Part shown: positions 1 to 8,814 of the stretch, piece by piece | Position numbering within the stretch: position 1 is the first letter of the stretch | Layout of the letters: each line of letters opens with the position of its first letter | From: Bremerella alba | GTDB taxonomy: Bacteria; Planctomycetota; Planctomycetia; Pirellulales; Pirellulaceae | Direction: 5' to 3' | DNA: 64,000 nucleotides | Assembly (NCBI RefSeq): GCF_013618625.1 | Contig: NZ_JABRWO010000007.1 | Span: 1 to 64,000, forward strand | Translations under genes and position numbers: made by a program | Notes under the pieces: model-generated | The model's input: the letters and a program-made list of their open reading frames with translations, nothing else | The model's database searches: none | Told to the model about the DNA's origin: nothing

Positions 1-129
1 CCCACGATTCAGGGCATGATAGATCGAACCTCCCTCATCGGCACGCTTTTGTCGAGGCATGGCACTTCACCGAGCAGCAAATGGGATCGTGGACTATTAC
101 CGAATAGTGTATCATACCCCCAAGGCAGA

Positions 130-498
130 TTAAAGACCCCCGTCCCCTTTTCTTCCCTCGTGCTCATACCCCAGCCATGTAGCCGTCCACAGAAACAATG
201 GCATAGCATACATGAGCATACCTAGTCCAATATTAGGATCTCCTGGTGTACTGAGCAAAAGTACACATGACGTAATCGCATAATGAGCAGCGATTACGAA
301 TATCGCAGCCGACGCCCCACACACAAGGCGTAACACACTCGGGCCAAAGAGCAGAGCGACAAGCGACAAAGCAATAAAAGGGGATGCATAAATAATTCCT
401 CCACCCGTCACGCTACTTAAAAAATCAGACAATTGGCTTGCCTGAAACACCCCCACGGACAGCAAGGCCATAGCAGAAAAGGATATTAGTCGCTGCAT
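130..498 (-). CDS. small hypothetical membrane protein
   Basis: The product is 122 residues from the ATG at 498, which has a GGAG about 10 bases upstream. The frame is open further upstream to 576, but those residues are Cys/Pro-rich and do not look like part of the protein. Four hydrophobic stretches (about residues 5-20, 34-52, 55-82, 91-108) suggest an integral membrane protein, and it ends in a short charged tail rich in Gly, Glu, Lys and Asp. I recognise no family and no catalytic motif. The next gene on the same strand (the ornithine cyclodeaminase-like gene) ends about 105 bases upstream, so co-transcription is possible but not evident. Confidence 0.5.
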   Translation of the reverse strand: MQRLISFSAMALLSVGVFQASQLSDFLSSVTGGGIIYASPFIALSLVALLFGPSVLRLVCGASAAIFVIAAHYAITSCVLLLSTPGDPNIGLGMLMYAMPLFLWTATWLGYEHEGRKGDGGL

Positions 499-603
499 TA
501 TCGTGGCTCCAGCAGAGAGCGCATGGGGCGGAACAAAGGTGTCAGCAAAACAAAGGCAGCAGGACTTTCTTAGCACCTGAATAAGAACTGAGAACGGCGT
601 GAA

Positions 604-1563
604 CTAAAACGGCAGGGCGGTCCCAATTCCGGGATGTTCGGCGGCCAACTGCAGGAACTTGGTTCCCAGGGCCACGTCTTGAACCGCCAGGCCTACTGTC
701 TTGTAAACCACAATGCTGTCGGTATTGTTGCGTCCGATGACGGTGCCGGCGATGACATCCGACAGGGAAACGGCAACTTCCCAATCGAAGTAGCCTTCTT
801 CGTGGGCTTGTAGGTATTCGCCCGCTTCTCCCTGACAAGCTTCGATCGAGTCGCAGACCCAGTTGTCGGCCCGGCGAATGGTGACGACATCAATTTCCCG
901 CTTAAACGCCCAGTTCCCACCCATCGCGCAGACCAGGGCTCCCTCGGCAAGTAGGTTGCCATCAAACACAGGGTGCTTGCTGGTTGTGGCCGTGATGACC
1001 AGCGGAAGATCTTCCACGGCATCCTTCGGGTTGTGGACCGGCACGATTTCAATTTGGCACTTATCGGCCATGCGCTCGGCAAACGCTTCTCGCTTCTCTT
1101 GATCGCGAGAATAAACAAACGCCTGGGTGAGCGGAAACTCGGTGGCCATGGCTTCCAACTGCGACTCGGCTTGCCAGCCGGTACCGAAGAGTCCCAACTG
1201 CGTGATCGGCTTCTTCGCGAGGTAACGCGCCCCCACGGCCGACGAAGCGGCGGTCCGCATTTGACCGAGCTTATCGGCCTCGATCAAGGCGACCATCTGC
1301 CCGCTGTCGATATCGTAGATCCCCACCACAAACTTGGCACCAATCCGCGTGGTGGTGTACATCTTCCAGCCGGCGGTTCCCAGATATTCGGCCGAGGCGT
1401 GCATCCCATGCAGGACAAATCCCGGGGCGTTTGCACGATGCCGAGGGACGTTTTCAGCGCCCCCGGTACCGAGTTGCCGAAAGCTTTCTTCCACAACCTC
1501 GATGGCTGTTGCCATGTCGAGCAGTTGGTCAACTTCCTGCTCGCGATAAAATCGGCACGTCAT
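604..1563 (-). CDS. ornithine cyclodeaminase / mu-crystallin family protein
   Basis: The product is 319 residues. The start at 1563 is preferred because GAGGTG lies a few bases upstream; an in-frame start six codons earlier has no ribosome binding site. The family fold is visible: a conserved Lys in the GWKMYT segment (about residue 66), the ADKLGQMRTAA segment that contacts cofactor and substrate, then a Rossmann nucleotide site GLFGTGWQAES near residue 125. Family members are NAD(P)-dependent: ornithine cyclodeaminase, alanine dehydrogenase, ketimine or pyrroline-carboxylate reductases. The substrate cannot be told from sequence. It starts 24 bases after the xylulokinase stop on the same strand, so the two are probably co-transcribed, an odd pairing. 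Cytoplasmic. Confidence 0.88.
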   Translation of the reverse strand: MTCRFYREQEVDQLLDMATAIEVVEESFRQLGTGGAENVPRHRANAPGFVLHGMHASAEYLGTAGWKMYTTTRIGAKFVVGIYDIDSGQMVALIEADKLGQMRTAASSAVGARYLAKKPITQLGLFGTGWQAESQLEAMATEFPLTQAFVYSRDQEKREAFAERMADKCQIEIVPVHNPKDAVEDLPLVITATTSKHPVFDGNLLAEGALVCAMGGNWAFKREIDVVTIRRADNWVCDSIEACQGEAGEYLQAHEEGYFDWEVAVSLSDVIAGTVIGRNNTDSIVVYKTVGLAVQDVALGTKFLQLAAEHPGIGTALPF

Positions 1564-1587
1564 GTCACCACCTCTTTGCAAACGGGA

Positions 1588-3114
1588 TCAGTCGTCGAGG
1601 CTTCCTAGTTTTTTGAAGTCTTCTTTGAGCGACTGATACAAGTCTTGATACACAGGGAATGCTTTATCGTAGTACTTCTTGGCCGCGCGATCCGGCTTTG
1701 TTTCTGCAACTTCGCTGATCGTCGCCGCACAGGCCTCTTGAATATTCTTATAGGCGCCGGCCCCGGTTGCCGCCAACAAAGCGACCCCGAACGCAGGCCC
1801 TTGCTCTGCATTCAGCTTAACAACCTTTTTACCAAACACATCGGCTTGCATCTGTCGCCAGAACGCACTCTTCGCGCCACCACCTCCGGCGCGAACCTGG
1901 CGAACGGGGATATCCATCTGGTTCAGCACTTCCAGGCTTTCCCGCAACGAATAGGTGACCCCTTCCATGATCGCTCGTGTGAGATGGGCTCGCTCGTGCT
2001 TCAAGGTGATTCCGATGAAGCTGCCGCGTGCATCGGGATCGGCATGAGGGGTCCTTTCGCCGGCCAGATAAGGCAGGACCATCAAGCCCTCGCTGCCTGC
2101 GGGAATCGCTTCCGCTGCTTTCATGAGCGCGGTGTAAGGATCGCTCTTGCCGCCTGGGCCGCGCATCTCGGCGCATAGCTTTTGGACGAACCATTCCAGT
2201 GTGCCGGCGGCGCAGAGTGTGACTCCCATCATGTGCCATTTGCCACGAACGGCATGGCAAAATGTGTGCAGACGTCCTTCCGGATCGGCGGCCATTTCAT
2301 CGCTATGGACGAACATCACCCCGCTTGTGCCCAAACTGCTCGCCAAGATCCCTTTCTTGACGACCCCATTGCCCAGTGCATTTGCAGCGCAGTCCCCTGC
2401 CCCGCCGACCACAACACACTCGGTCGTCAGCCCCAACTTTCTGGCGGCCTGCCTGGTCAGGTTTCCGGTGACATCTTCCGACTCGTAAACCTGGCCCAAC
2501 AGATCGGGGTCGAGTTCTAGCTTGGAAAGAAGGTCGGTCGACCATGCCCGCTTCGATACGTCCAGCAACAGCATTCCGCTCGCATCGCTCACTTCGGTGG
2601 CATACTCGCCGGTCAGACGACGTCGAATTTCGTCTTTGGGAAGCAGAACCTTCTGGAGTCGCTCGAAGTTCTTCGGCTCGTTGTTGCGTAGCCACAGAAT
2701 CTTAGGAGCCGTGAATCCGGTTAGAGCCGGGTTGGCCACCATTTTGATCAGCTTCTTACGGCTACCAGCGCGAGATTCAATTTCCTCGCATTCCGCCGCG
2801 GTACGCTGGTCATTCCACAGCAGTGCCGGACGAATCACTTCATCCTTGTCATCGAGAAAGACCGAACCGTGCATCTGCCCCGATAAACCGATCGCTTTGA
2901 CGTCCGCAGGCTTCGCCTTGGCAAGCTGCACCACCTTTTTGACTGTCTTGACGGTCGCTTTCCACCAAAGCTCGGGGTCTTGCTCGCTCCAAAGGGGTTT
3001 GGGGTGCTGAACCGGGTAGCTAGCAGATGCTTCGGCCAAGATGGAACCATCTTCCGCCATGGCGATGGTCTTGGTTCCAGAAGTACCGATATCGATTCCC
3101 AAGTAGATATTCAC
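1588..3114 (-). CDS. xylB: xylulokinase (FGGY family)
   Basis: The product is 508 residues with a GTG start at 3114 and GAGGA about nine bases upstream. It phosphorylates D-xylulose with ATP to xylulose 5-phosphate, which enters the pentose phosphate pathway. The N-terminal phosphate loop GIDIGTSGTK, the GLSGQMHG signature near residue 80, the LWNDQRT segment and the C-terminal AGGGAKS segment are typical of XylB, and the length matches the family (about 480-510). FGGY kinases are close relatives, so a different sugar remains possible, but the QMHG motif favours xylulose. No xylose isomerase gene is in the window. Probably the first gene of an operon with the downstream cyclodeaminase-like gene. 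Confidence 0.92.
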   Translation of the reverse strand: MNIYLGIDIGTSGTKTIAMAEDGSILAEASASYPVQHPKPLWSEQDPELWWKATVKTVKKVVQLAKAKPADVKAIGLSGQMHGSVFLDDKDEVIRPALLWNDQRTAAECEEIESRAGSRKKLIKMVANPALTGFTAPKILWLRNNEPKNFERLQKVLLPKDEIRRRLTGEYATEVSDASGMLLLDVSKRAWSTDLLSKLELDPDLLGQVYESEDVTGNLTRQAARKLGLTTECVVVGGAGDCAANALGNGVVKKGILASSLGTSGVMFVHSDEMAADPEGRLHTFCHAVRGKWHMMGVTLCAAGTLEWFVQKLCAEMRGPGGKSDPYTALMKAAEAIPAGSEGLMVLPYLAGERTPHADPDARGSFIGITLKHERAHLTRAIMEGVTYSLRESLEVLNQMDIPVRQVRAGGGGAKSAFWRQMQADVFGKKVVKLNAEQGPAFGVALLAATGAGAYKNIQEACAATISEVAETKPDRAAKKYYDKAFPVYQDLYQSLKEDFKKLGSLDD

Positions 3115-3506
3115 AGGGGCAAATCCTCGAGAGGGCGTTATGTTGGGGCGACGAATAAGGGAATTTAGATGAGCAGAAGGCCTTATTTTGCCCTATTTCA
3201 CCGGCAGAACCAAGCCGATGGGGGTCTCATCCGGCTCGTGTTGTTAACTTCTTATGGTTATTGTGATTGCGATCTGATTAGGCGAAATATAAGGACAAAT
3301 ATCTCTTATCTCAGATCGCTATTCCATGCCACCGAGGAAATAGGTACTCTCTCGTCCTCTGGGGGATACGATGCAATCAACGTTTGTCGATGCAACGTCT
3401 CCTATTCCAGAAATTGAGACTGCAAGCTGTGAAACAAACAACATTCGCTCTGTTATTCCAGGGAATATCGAACGACTTAGGCGGTCGTTCCCGGTGACGC
3501 GACTTC
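3115..3506. other. divergent intergenic region between xylB and a glycosyltransferase gene
   Basis: 392 bases with no convincing gene. The stretch at about 3240-3320 is clearly richer in A and T than its surroundings and must hold promoters for both flanking genes, but no clean -35/-10 pair stands out. A 55-codon reading frame (3371-3538, GGGGGA upstream of its ATG) overlaps the start of the glycosyltransferase gene; it has no recognisable features and is not called. Confidence 0.4.
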
Positions 3507-4643
3507 ATGCTCAATCCAGCACCACGTATTGTCCTTGATCTCGAGAAGTCTCGGAACGCTTGTTCCGGGCTGGGGCAATTTGCCCGCAATCTCGGACGTG
3601 CGCTGACCACCGAAATGAGCGACTGCGGCCTGCACCCGATTCCCCTGGTAAGCGCTGCCCAGGTCAACGATTTCAGTACGCCGGATGCCATCAAGGCAAA
3701 GCTGTGGCGAAAAGAAATCTTCCAGCGCTGGTATCGCTGGACCCAATCAGGGCGATCCCCGGCGTACGCGTTGTGGCATGCAACGCATCAACAAGCCAAA
3801 TACCTTCCCTTGAACTCGAAGACGCGCGTCTTGCTGACGATTCACGATCTGAATTATTTGCGAGAAAAGAAGGGTCCCAAGATCGAACGCGAGCATCGCC
3901 GAATCGCACGTTTGATTCGACGGGCCGATGCGGTCACGGTCATCTCGAAATTCGTCGCTGGGGAAGTTCAGTCGCACTTCGACCTACAAAACAAGCCATT
4001 ACAAGTGATTTATAATGGCCGACCAGACGTATCTCAGTACGTCGCCCAGCAACCGGCGTGGCTCAATGCCAGCCGTCCCTTCCTGTTCAGCATTGGGATT
4101 ATCGACCGGAAGAAGAATTTCCACGTCCTGCTCGACCTGATCCAGCGACTACCAAACCACCAGCTAGTGATCGCCGGCCAGAACGATTCCGAGTATGCCG
4201 GTGAAATGCGTCGCACGATTGAAGAATTCAACCTTTCCGACCGCGTCTCGATACCGGGGCCAGTCAGCGACGAACAGCGACAGTGGCTCTACGAAAACTG
4301 CGAAGCGTTTGTATTCCCATCTCTCACCGAAGGCTTCGGCCTTCCCCCGATCGAAGCGATGACCGTCGGCAAACCTGTCTTCCTGGCAAGACGCACGAGC
4401 TTGCCTGAAATTGGCGGTCAAAGAGCGTTCTATTGGGACGACTTCACCGCAGAGCACATGTTCGACGTCTACCAGCGAGGCATGCAGATCTTCAACGCCT
4501 CGCCTGAATACGCACAACTCCTTCAACAGGCCGCCGCACGATTCTGCTGGCAAGAGTCGGCACGACAGTACGTCGACCTCTACCGAAGAATCCTGCAGAT
4601 GGAAGAAGTAGAGCGTTCCCTCCCAACCCTAGCCGCAGCATGA
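3507..4643 (+). CDS. GT4-family glycosyltransferase
   Basis: The product is 378 residues, the usual size for a retaining GT-B glycosyltransferase. The C-terminal half carries the family signature: FSIGIIDRKKNFHVLL (start of the donor-sugar domain), then the E-x7-E motif with Glu275 and Glu283 in TEGFGLPPIE, which binds the nucleotide sugar. The N-terminal half has the GLGQFARNLG acceptor-domain glycine loop and the HDLNYL segment. It should move a hexose from an NDP-sugar to a glycan or lipid acceptor at the inner membrane face. No other polysaccharide genes sit directly beside it, so the acceptor is unknown. The ribosome binding site is weak. Confidence 0.85.
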   Translation: MLNPAPRIVLDLEKSRNACSGLGQFARNLGRALTTEMSDCGLHPIPLVSAAQVNDFSTPDAIKAKLWRKEIFQRWYRWTQSGRSPAYALWHATHQQAKYLPLNSKTRVLLTIHDLNYLREKKGPKIEREHRRIARLIRRADAVTVISKFVAGEVQSHFDLQNKPLQVIYNGRPDVSQYVAQQPAWLNASRPFLFSIGIIDRKKNFHVLLDLIQRLPNHQLVIAGQNDSEYAGEMRRTIEEFNLSDRVSIPGPVSDEQRQWLYENCEAFVFPSLTEGFGLPPIEAMTVGKPVFLARRTSLPEIGGQRAFYWDDFTAEHMFDVYQRGMQIFNASPEYAQLLQQAAARFCWQESARQYVDLYRRILQMEEVERSLPTLAAA

Positions 4644-4850
4644 GTAAGCACCCCCTTATTTAGGCACAAAGCCGGATGGGGCACCTTTGACAGACCATTT
4701 CGGGGGTTTTCCTTGACTGAGCTCAAGCTAAAAGGTAATCTTCACGATATAACAAGGTATCAACATTCCTTTTTGCGGGTTTCCGAAGGATCGTAGCTGG
4801 CTGATCCAACCCTCGCTACCAGGAAAACCGCTTTAACCACTATAGAATTT

Positions 4851-4957
4851 GTTCCCATTACCTAACGAAAGCCTTTCTCTGGGGCAGGGTATCGACAGAT
4901 ACTAGCTAGAGGTCGGTTCGCTATGCGAACGTAGGTAATGGGAACTTTTTCTTTTTC
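4851..4957 (+). ncRNA. candidate cloverleaf-like small RNA ending in a U-tract
   Basis: Positions 4851-4864 and 4932-4945 form a perfect 14-base-pair inverted repeat, followed at once by TTTTTCTTTTT as in an intrinsic terminator. Inside it are three small hairpins: GCCT/GGGC (4871-4874 with 4882-4885, weak), GTATC/GATAC with a four-base loop (4889-4902) and GTTCGC/GCGAAC with a three-base loop (4916-4930). This gives a four-armed, tRNA-like layout, but no tRNA was recognised. A -10-like TATAGA lies at 4841-4846, placing a start just at the stem. No known RNA family was recognised. A mobile or regulatory repeat, or just a long terminator, is the alternative. Confidence 0.45.
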
Positions 4958-5085
4958 TTGACCGCACGCTGGTCCACACGGCATCTTCCCCTCGTTGCAA
5001 ACGATCTAATCGTTAAAGTCGATATGCCAGCAGCGCCGATAACAACAGAGACGGGGGGAACTGTCACTACAGCAGGGATGTGCGG

Positions 5086-5670
5086 ATGAATATTGCGACC
5101 GCTTTACCACTAGGAATCGGTGCCGCGTCGATGGCAGCCGGAGCGGCGAAGCAACTATCAGAAGGGGTTTTCTCGCTGCTTCAGGGCGAAGCAGAAACGA
5201 GCCCCGAAGCCACTTCACCAGATGCCGCGTCCCTCGATTCGTTTCTGGCAGCAAGCGGCCTATTGGGAGGCAACGCTGGCGAACTTCAAGATCAACTCGG
5301 CCGCTCGCTGGAAGAACTCGAAGATCTCCTTCGCCGCACCTTTCACGAGGCTGGTCAAGACTTGCCCGAGTCTTTCCAACTGCAGATCGATGGAAATGGC
5401 CAGATCGCCGTCGACGGGGCCCATTCTTTCGCAGAGCAGGCCCAAGGTCTTCTGCAGCAGTCCCAAGAAGCCCAGCAATTGCTCTCGAATATTGCCGCAC
5501 AAACGGCAGCCATCCAGGCAGCAACCAATCAACAAGCATTTGCCAAACAGTACAACGACGATCCCGAAGCCGCATTGAGCACGCTACAAAAAGCGAACCA
5601 AGAGCCTGCCGGCCTCGATGTCACCTTCCTTGACGGTCGCGTGGCCAGCTTCCAACTAGCGGCCGCTTAG
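5086..5670 (+). CDS. hypothetical Ala/Gln-rich protein
   Basis: The product is 194 residues from the ATG at 5086, with AGGG about nine bases upstream; a GTG two codons earlier is an alternative. The N-terminus has a small Ala/Gly-rich hydrophobic segment (about residues 5-20). The rest is rich in Gln, Ala, Glu and Ser and predicted by eye to be mostly helical, with the segment LEELEDLLRRTF and a Gln-rich stretch around residues 120-155. No family recognised. Its 3' end overlaps the convergent protoporphyrinogen oxidase gene by 15 bases. Confidence 0.6.
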   Translation: MNIATALPLGIGAASMAAGAAKQLSEGVFSLLQGEAETSPEATSPDAASLDSFLAASGLLGGNAGELQDQLGRSLEELEDLLRRTFHEAGQDLPESFQLQIDGNGQIAVDGAHSFAEQAQGLLQQSQEAQQLLSNIAAQTAAIQAATNQQAFAKQYNDDPEAALSTLQKANQEPAGLDVTFLDGRVASFQLAAA

Positions 5671-7068
5671 ATAATCTGACACGCGCTGTGCCGCTTGTTC
5701 ACCACTTTGAATACATTGCGGAACGCCGACGCCTCGATAGGCATTGCCAGCGAGTTCTAAACCAGGCAGTCGGGCAGCTTCCGCTTCAAGGGCCGCCACG
5801 CGATCGAGATGCCCGAGATGATATTGCGGCATCTTTCCCATCCAACGCGTGACGAGGAATTTCTCAGGCTCGCCCGTCAAGCCAATCAACTCGCTCAGTT
5901 CCTCGAGAACTACCTGCTTCATCGCGTCGTCTGCAAGATCGGCCAGCTCTGGATGACAGGCACCACCCACAAAAACGCGGATAACCACCTTTCCGTCAGG
6001 AGCACGCCCAGGAAACTTGGCACTGGAAAAGCTGCCGGCCAAGATCTTCCGGCGCTCGATCTCAGGAACAACAAAACCAAATCCAGCGACCGGACGACCG
6101 ATCTGCTTTTCGTCGACTACCAAGATCGCCACGCTGCAGCCAGCATAGGGAATGGCCTGAAGATTCTCGGCAAGGACAGGAAAACCGCCCAGCACCTGCG
6201 ACGCCTGAGGAGCTGGAAGCGCCATGACAACGGCGTCGAACGCATGCGTTTGCTCTGCCGCTTGCAAAGTCCAATGATCGCCCGTTTTTTCGATAGCCGA
6301 GACCGGCGTATTCAGATGAATCGCCTGCCCAGAAAGACGATCTGCAAGCCGCTCAATCAACTGCCCCATGCCGTGGTTGGGTGCCACAAACATCGAGTAC
6401 CGGGCCCCGCTCTCGTTCTTCTTCCCATCGCTGCGATGCTGCATGCCTTGGATCAAGCTGCCGTGCTTTTGCTCCATTTCCACGAACTGCCGTAGCGTTG
6501 CATGAATACTGAGCTTCGTTGGATCGGCCGTATAGATCCCGCCAATAAGGGGCTGAACAAGGCGCTCGTACACTTCCTTTCCCAAGCGGCGTATGACAAA
6601 CGCCTGCAGGCTTTCGTCGGTGGTGTCTTTCCGTTTCGCAACGAAGTACTCTTGAGCCAGCCGCAGCTTCCCTGACCAACTCAGAATGGGTGTCGTCACC
6701 ACCGACCACATCTTGCTGGGGGCCATCAACACAAAGCCCTCTGGGACCGGATACAGCTTGCCTCGGCGAACAACGTACGCTTTACGCAGGGCCTCGTTGG
6801 TCGGCAGCAGTTCCTCTTCTATCCCCAATCGGCGGCATAAGTCGACTGCGTACGGGAGATTGGTGATGAAGGTATCAGCGCTGTTTTCCAGCAAATAACC
6901 ATCATCGGTCGTCGTCGTTTGCAGAACCCCACCCAGGCGGCTGTCGGCTTCAAAGAGATGAACCTCAAACTCGGGGTTCAGTTCCAGCAGCCGATGCGCA
7001 GCGGCTAGTCCTGAAATTCCACCACCAACAACGGCAACGCGAGGCCTGGAAACTTGCGGGTCAGTCAT
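5656..7068 (-). CDS. hemY: protoporphyrinogen oxidase (FAD-dependent, HemY/HemG type)
   Basis: The product is 470 residues, normal for oxygen-dependent PPOX or its coproporphyrinogen-oxidase relative. It oxidises protoporphyrinogen IX to protoporphyrin IX (or coproporphyrinogen III in the coproporphyrin branch), the step before metal insertion in haem synthesis. The N-terminal dinucleotide motif VVGGGISGLAAAHRL (GGGISG at 15-20) binds FAD, the LGGVLQT segment follows, and the C-terminus ends with the family segment LPGLELAGNAYRGVGVPQCI. It is membrane-associated in other bacteria. Sequence alone does not decide between the two substrates. Single gene, with no other haem genes in the window. 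Confidence 0.93.
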   Translation of the reverse strand: MTDPQVSRPRVAVVGGGISGLAAAHRLLELNPEFEVHLFEADSRLGGVLQTTTTDDGYLLENSADTFITNLPYAVDLCRRLGIEEELLPTNEALRKAYVVRRGKLYPVPEGFVLMAPSKMWSVVTTPILSWSGKLRLAQEYFVAKRKDTTDESLQAFVIRRLGKEVYERLVQPLIGGIYTADPTKLSIHATLRQFVEMEQKHGSLIQGMQHRSDGKKNESGARYSMFVAPNHGMGQLIERLADRLSGQAIHLNTPVSAIEKTGDHWTLQAAEQTHAFDAVVMALPAPQASQVLGGFPVLAENLQAIPYAGCSVAILVVDEKQIGRPVAGFGFVVPEIERRKILAGSFSSAKFPGRAPDGKVVIRVFVGGACHPELADLADDAMKQVVLEELSELIGLTGEPEKFLVTRWMGKMPQYHLGHLDRVAALEAEAARLPGLELAGNAYRGVGVPQCIQSGEQAAQRVSDYLSGR

Positions 7069-7284
7069 GCAATCAGAAATTCTGCGAGGGGGCGAGGCAA
7101 CACGATTTCTCTATTGTAGATCCCCGGCACCGATATGGTTACCCAGGCATCCGGTAGGCTGTCTCTGTGACAAGTCCTTCTATTGCATCGAAGTGAGCCC
7201 TCCAGGTGGTGCGGGGTTGGCAACGTTCGCAGGTCGGGGGAAAATAGCACCTCTTGTAACTTTTTAGCCCCAGGAAAAGCACCT

Positions 7285-8169
7285 GTGCAGATTGGCAACA
7301 CGCAGATCGTTGATACGTTCGCCGAAGCGTTTGGCATGGTCTATACCCGGCTGGTTATCACCGCGTTCGACGATCATTGGCTGCGTGCCGCGACCAACGA
7401 AGTGTGCGGCTATGGCAGCAGCGTGATTGCCTGCGATGCGGAAGTGGGGGTCGAGCGACTGCTTTCCGCCGAAGAATCCCCCGACGGTCGGCCAGGTGCT
7501 GCGGTTCTGGCGTTTGGCTTCTCGGCCGATGCCCTTGCCAAAGCGGTCACCAAACGGGTAGGCCAATGCGTGATGACCTGTGCATCGACGGCCGTTTTCG
7601 ATGGTCTTGCCCAAGCCGAAAAAAGAATGCCGCTGGGCAAGTCGCTCCGTTACTTCGGCGACGGCTTCCAGAAAAGCAAGGTCATCGACGGGACGCGTTA
7701 CTGGCGCATCCCGGTCATGGACGGAGAGTTCTTCTGCGTTGAATCGCTCGGCATTGAAAAGGGAGTCGCCGGCGGAAACATCATCTTTCAGGCCGTTGAT
7801 CAGGCGACCGCGTTAACTGCGGCCCGCAAAGCGGTCGATGCATTAGCCCCATTGGCCGATGTGATTGCCCCCTTCCCCGGCGGCGTCGCACGTAGTGGTA
7901 GTAAGGTCGGGTCGAAATATAAGAGCCTGATGGCTTCGACCTCTGATACCAATTGCCCGACTCTTCGCGGTCGCGTCGAGTCCCAGGTCGTGGAAGGGGC
8001 AAACTGCGTGCTGGAAATTGTCTTAGATGGCACCAGCGAGCAGGCCATTGCCGACGGCATGAAAGCCGCCATGAATGCGGCGGCGATACATGGTGTGCTG
8101 GTTATCTCTGCCGGCAACTACGGCGGAAAACTCGGCAAGTTCCACTTTCACTTGAAAGATCTGCTCTAG
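7285..8169 (+). CDS. ftr: formylmethanofuran--tetrahydromethanopterin formyltransferase
   Basis: The product is 294 residues from a GTG at 7285 with AGGAAAAG just upstream; this matches the family length and places the expected DTFAEAF segment at the N-terminus. The frame is open to an upstream ATG (7183), but those residues look non-coding. Ftr/FhcD transfers a formyl group between methanofuran and tetrahydromethanopterin. In methylotrophs and planctomycetes it works with the FhcABC subunits to oxidise C1 units and detoxify formaldehyde. The family segments AVLAFGFS, CVMTCAST and FPGGVARSGSKVGSKY are visible. None of the other C1 genes is in the window, so it stands alone here. Cytoplasmic. 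Confidence 0.9.
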   Translation: MQIGNTQIVDTFAEAFGMVYTRLVITAFDDHWLRAATNEVCGYGSSVIACDAEVGVERLLSAEESPDGRPGAAVLAFGFSADALAKAVTKRVGQCVMTCASTAVFDGLAQAEKRMPLGKSLRYFGDGFQKSKVIDGTRYWRIPVMDGEFFCVESLGIEKGVAGGNIIFQAVDQATALTAARKAVDALAPLADVIAPFPGGVARSGSKVGSKYKSLMASTSDTNCPTLRGRVESQVVEGANCVLEIVLDGTSEQAIADGMKAAMNAAAIHGVLVISAGNYGGKLGKFHFHLKDLL

Positions 8170-8207
8170 TTCGGCTATTTCGGATCCGTCGCTCTGGCAA
8201 GAAATAA

Positions 8208-8252
8208 AAAAGGCCCCAGACCGCATCCGAGCAGCCTGGGTACCAGGGGAAA
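8208..8252 (-). terminator. intrinsic terminator downstream of the XRE regulator gene
   Basis: Read on the minus strand, CCCAG pairs with CTGGG across a loop of about 16 bases and is followed by CCTTTTTTATTTC. It sits about 30 bases past the stop of the minus-strand regulator gene (8281). The stem is short, so strength is uncertain. It also lies between two convergent genes. Confidence 0.5.
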
Positions 8253-8280
8253 GATCGTTCGTCGAAGCGGGATAGGTAAC

Positions 8281-8814
8281 TTAGTCTCGCATCGCGCCGA
8301 CAATGGAATCACAGGAAATGCGCCGTTCGGCGATCTGACCAAGATCGTTCAACGAACGACGCTGGCCTACATTGTTCCAGGCATTGATGTCCGCCAGTTC
8401 GGGCATCAGGTCAACCAATTGATCGGTCAAGACTTCAGCCAAAATTCCGATGTTGGCTTCCTGAGTCCGTTCGGAAATCGCTTTGACCGTTTTCATGATC
8501 CGAACCAGCTTGGCACGCTCACGAATCGGCGACGACAGATTGTTCTGGGGTTCTTCCAGAAGGTCCGCGATGGGCACATCAAGGATGTCAGCCCATTGCG
8601 AGAGTTGCGACACCAATAGGTCGGTGTCGGGTTTCTCTTCTTCGCGAACCTGAGAAGCGGGCATGCCCAACTTCCTAGATGCTGTGCGAAGCGAAACTCC
8701 TTGTTGTTTACGAAGTTCGCGGATGCGATGCAACTTACGAGGGGACCTATTGCCCGTCTCGGAAGGCGCGTACGCGTATACCGCGTGGTCCATAGTGAAT
8801 GGAACCGTTGCCAT
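8281..8814 (-). CDS. XRE-family helix-turn-helix regulator
   Basis: The product is 177 residues from the ATG at 8814, chosen because a strong GGAGGA lies six bases upstream; the open frame extends 26 codons further without support. Residues about 27-80 form a Cro/CI-type helix-turn-helix: RIRELRKQQGVSLRTASRKLGM with recognition helix PASQVREEE and the trailing WADILDVPIADLL segment. The C-terminal part (about 90-177) is helical and lacks a known ligand domain. Probably a DNA-binding regulator, possibly self-regulating through the dyads upstream at 9078-9098 and 9187-9206. The target genes are unknown. Confidence 0.8.
   Translation of the reverse strand: MATVPFTMDHAVYAYAPSETGNRSPRKLHRIRELRKQQGVSLRTASRKLGMPASQVREEEKPDTDLLVSQLSQWADILDVPIADLLEEPQNNLSSPIRERAKLVRIMKTVKAISERTQEANIGILAEVLTDQLVDLMPELADINAWNNVGQRRSLNDLGQIAERRISCDSIVGAMRD

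Noticed and set aside
9-209. 66-codon minus-strand frame at the left edge
   Set aside because: Overlaps the membrane-protein gene tail and has no recognisable domain or ribosome binding site.
3371-3538. 55-codon ORF with GGGGGA upstream, before the GT4 gene
   Set aside because: Overlaps the glycosyltransferase start, and the sequence has no hydrophobic pattern or domain. Kept only as a possibility.
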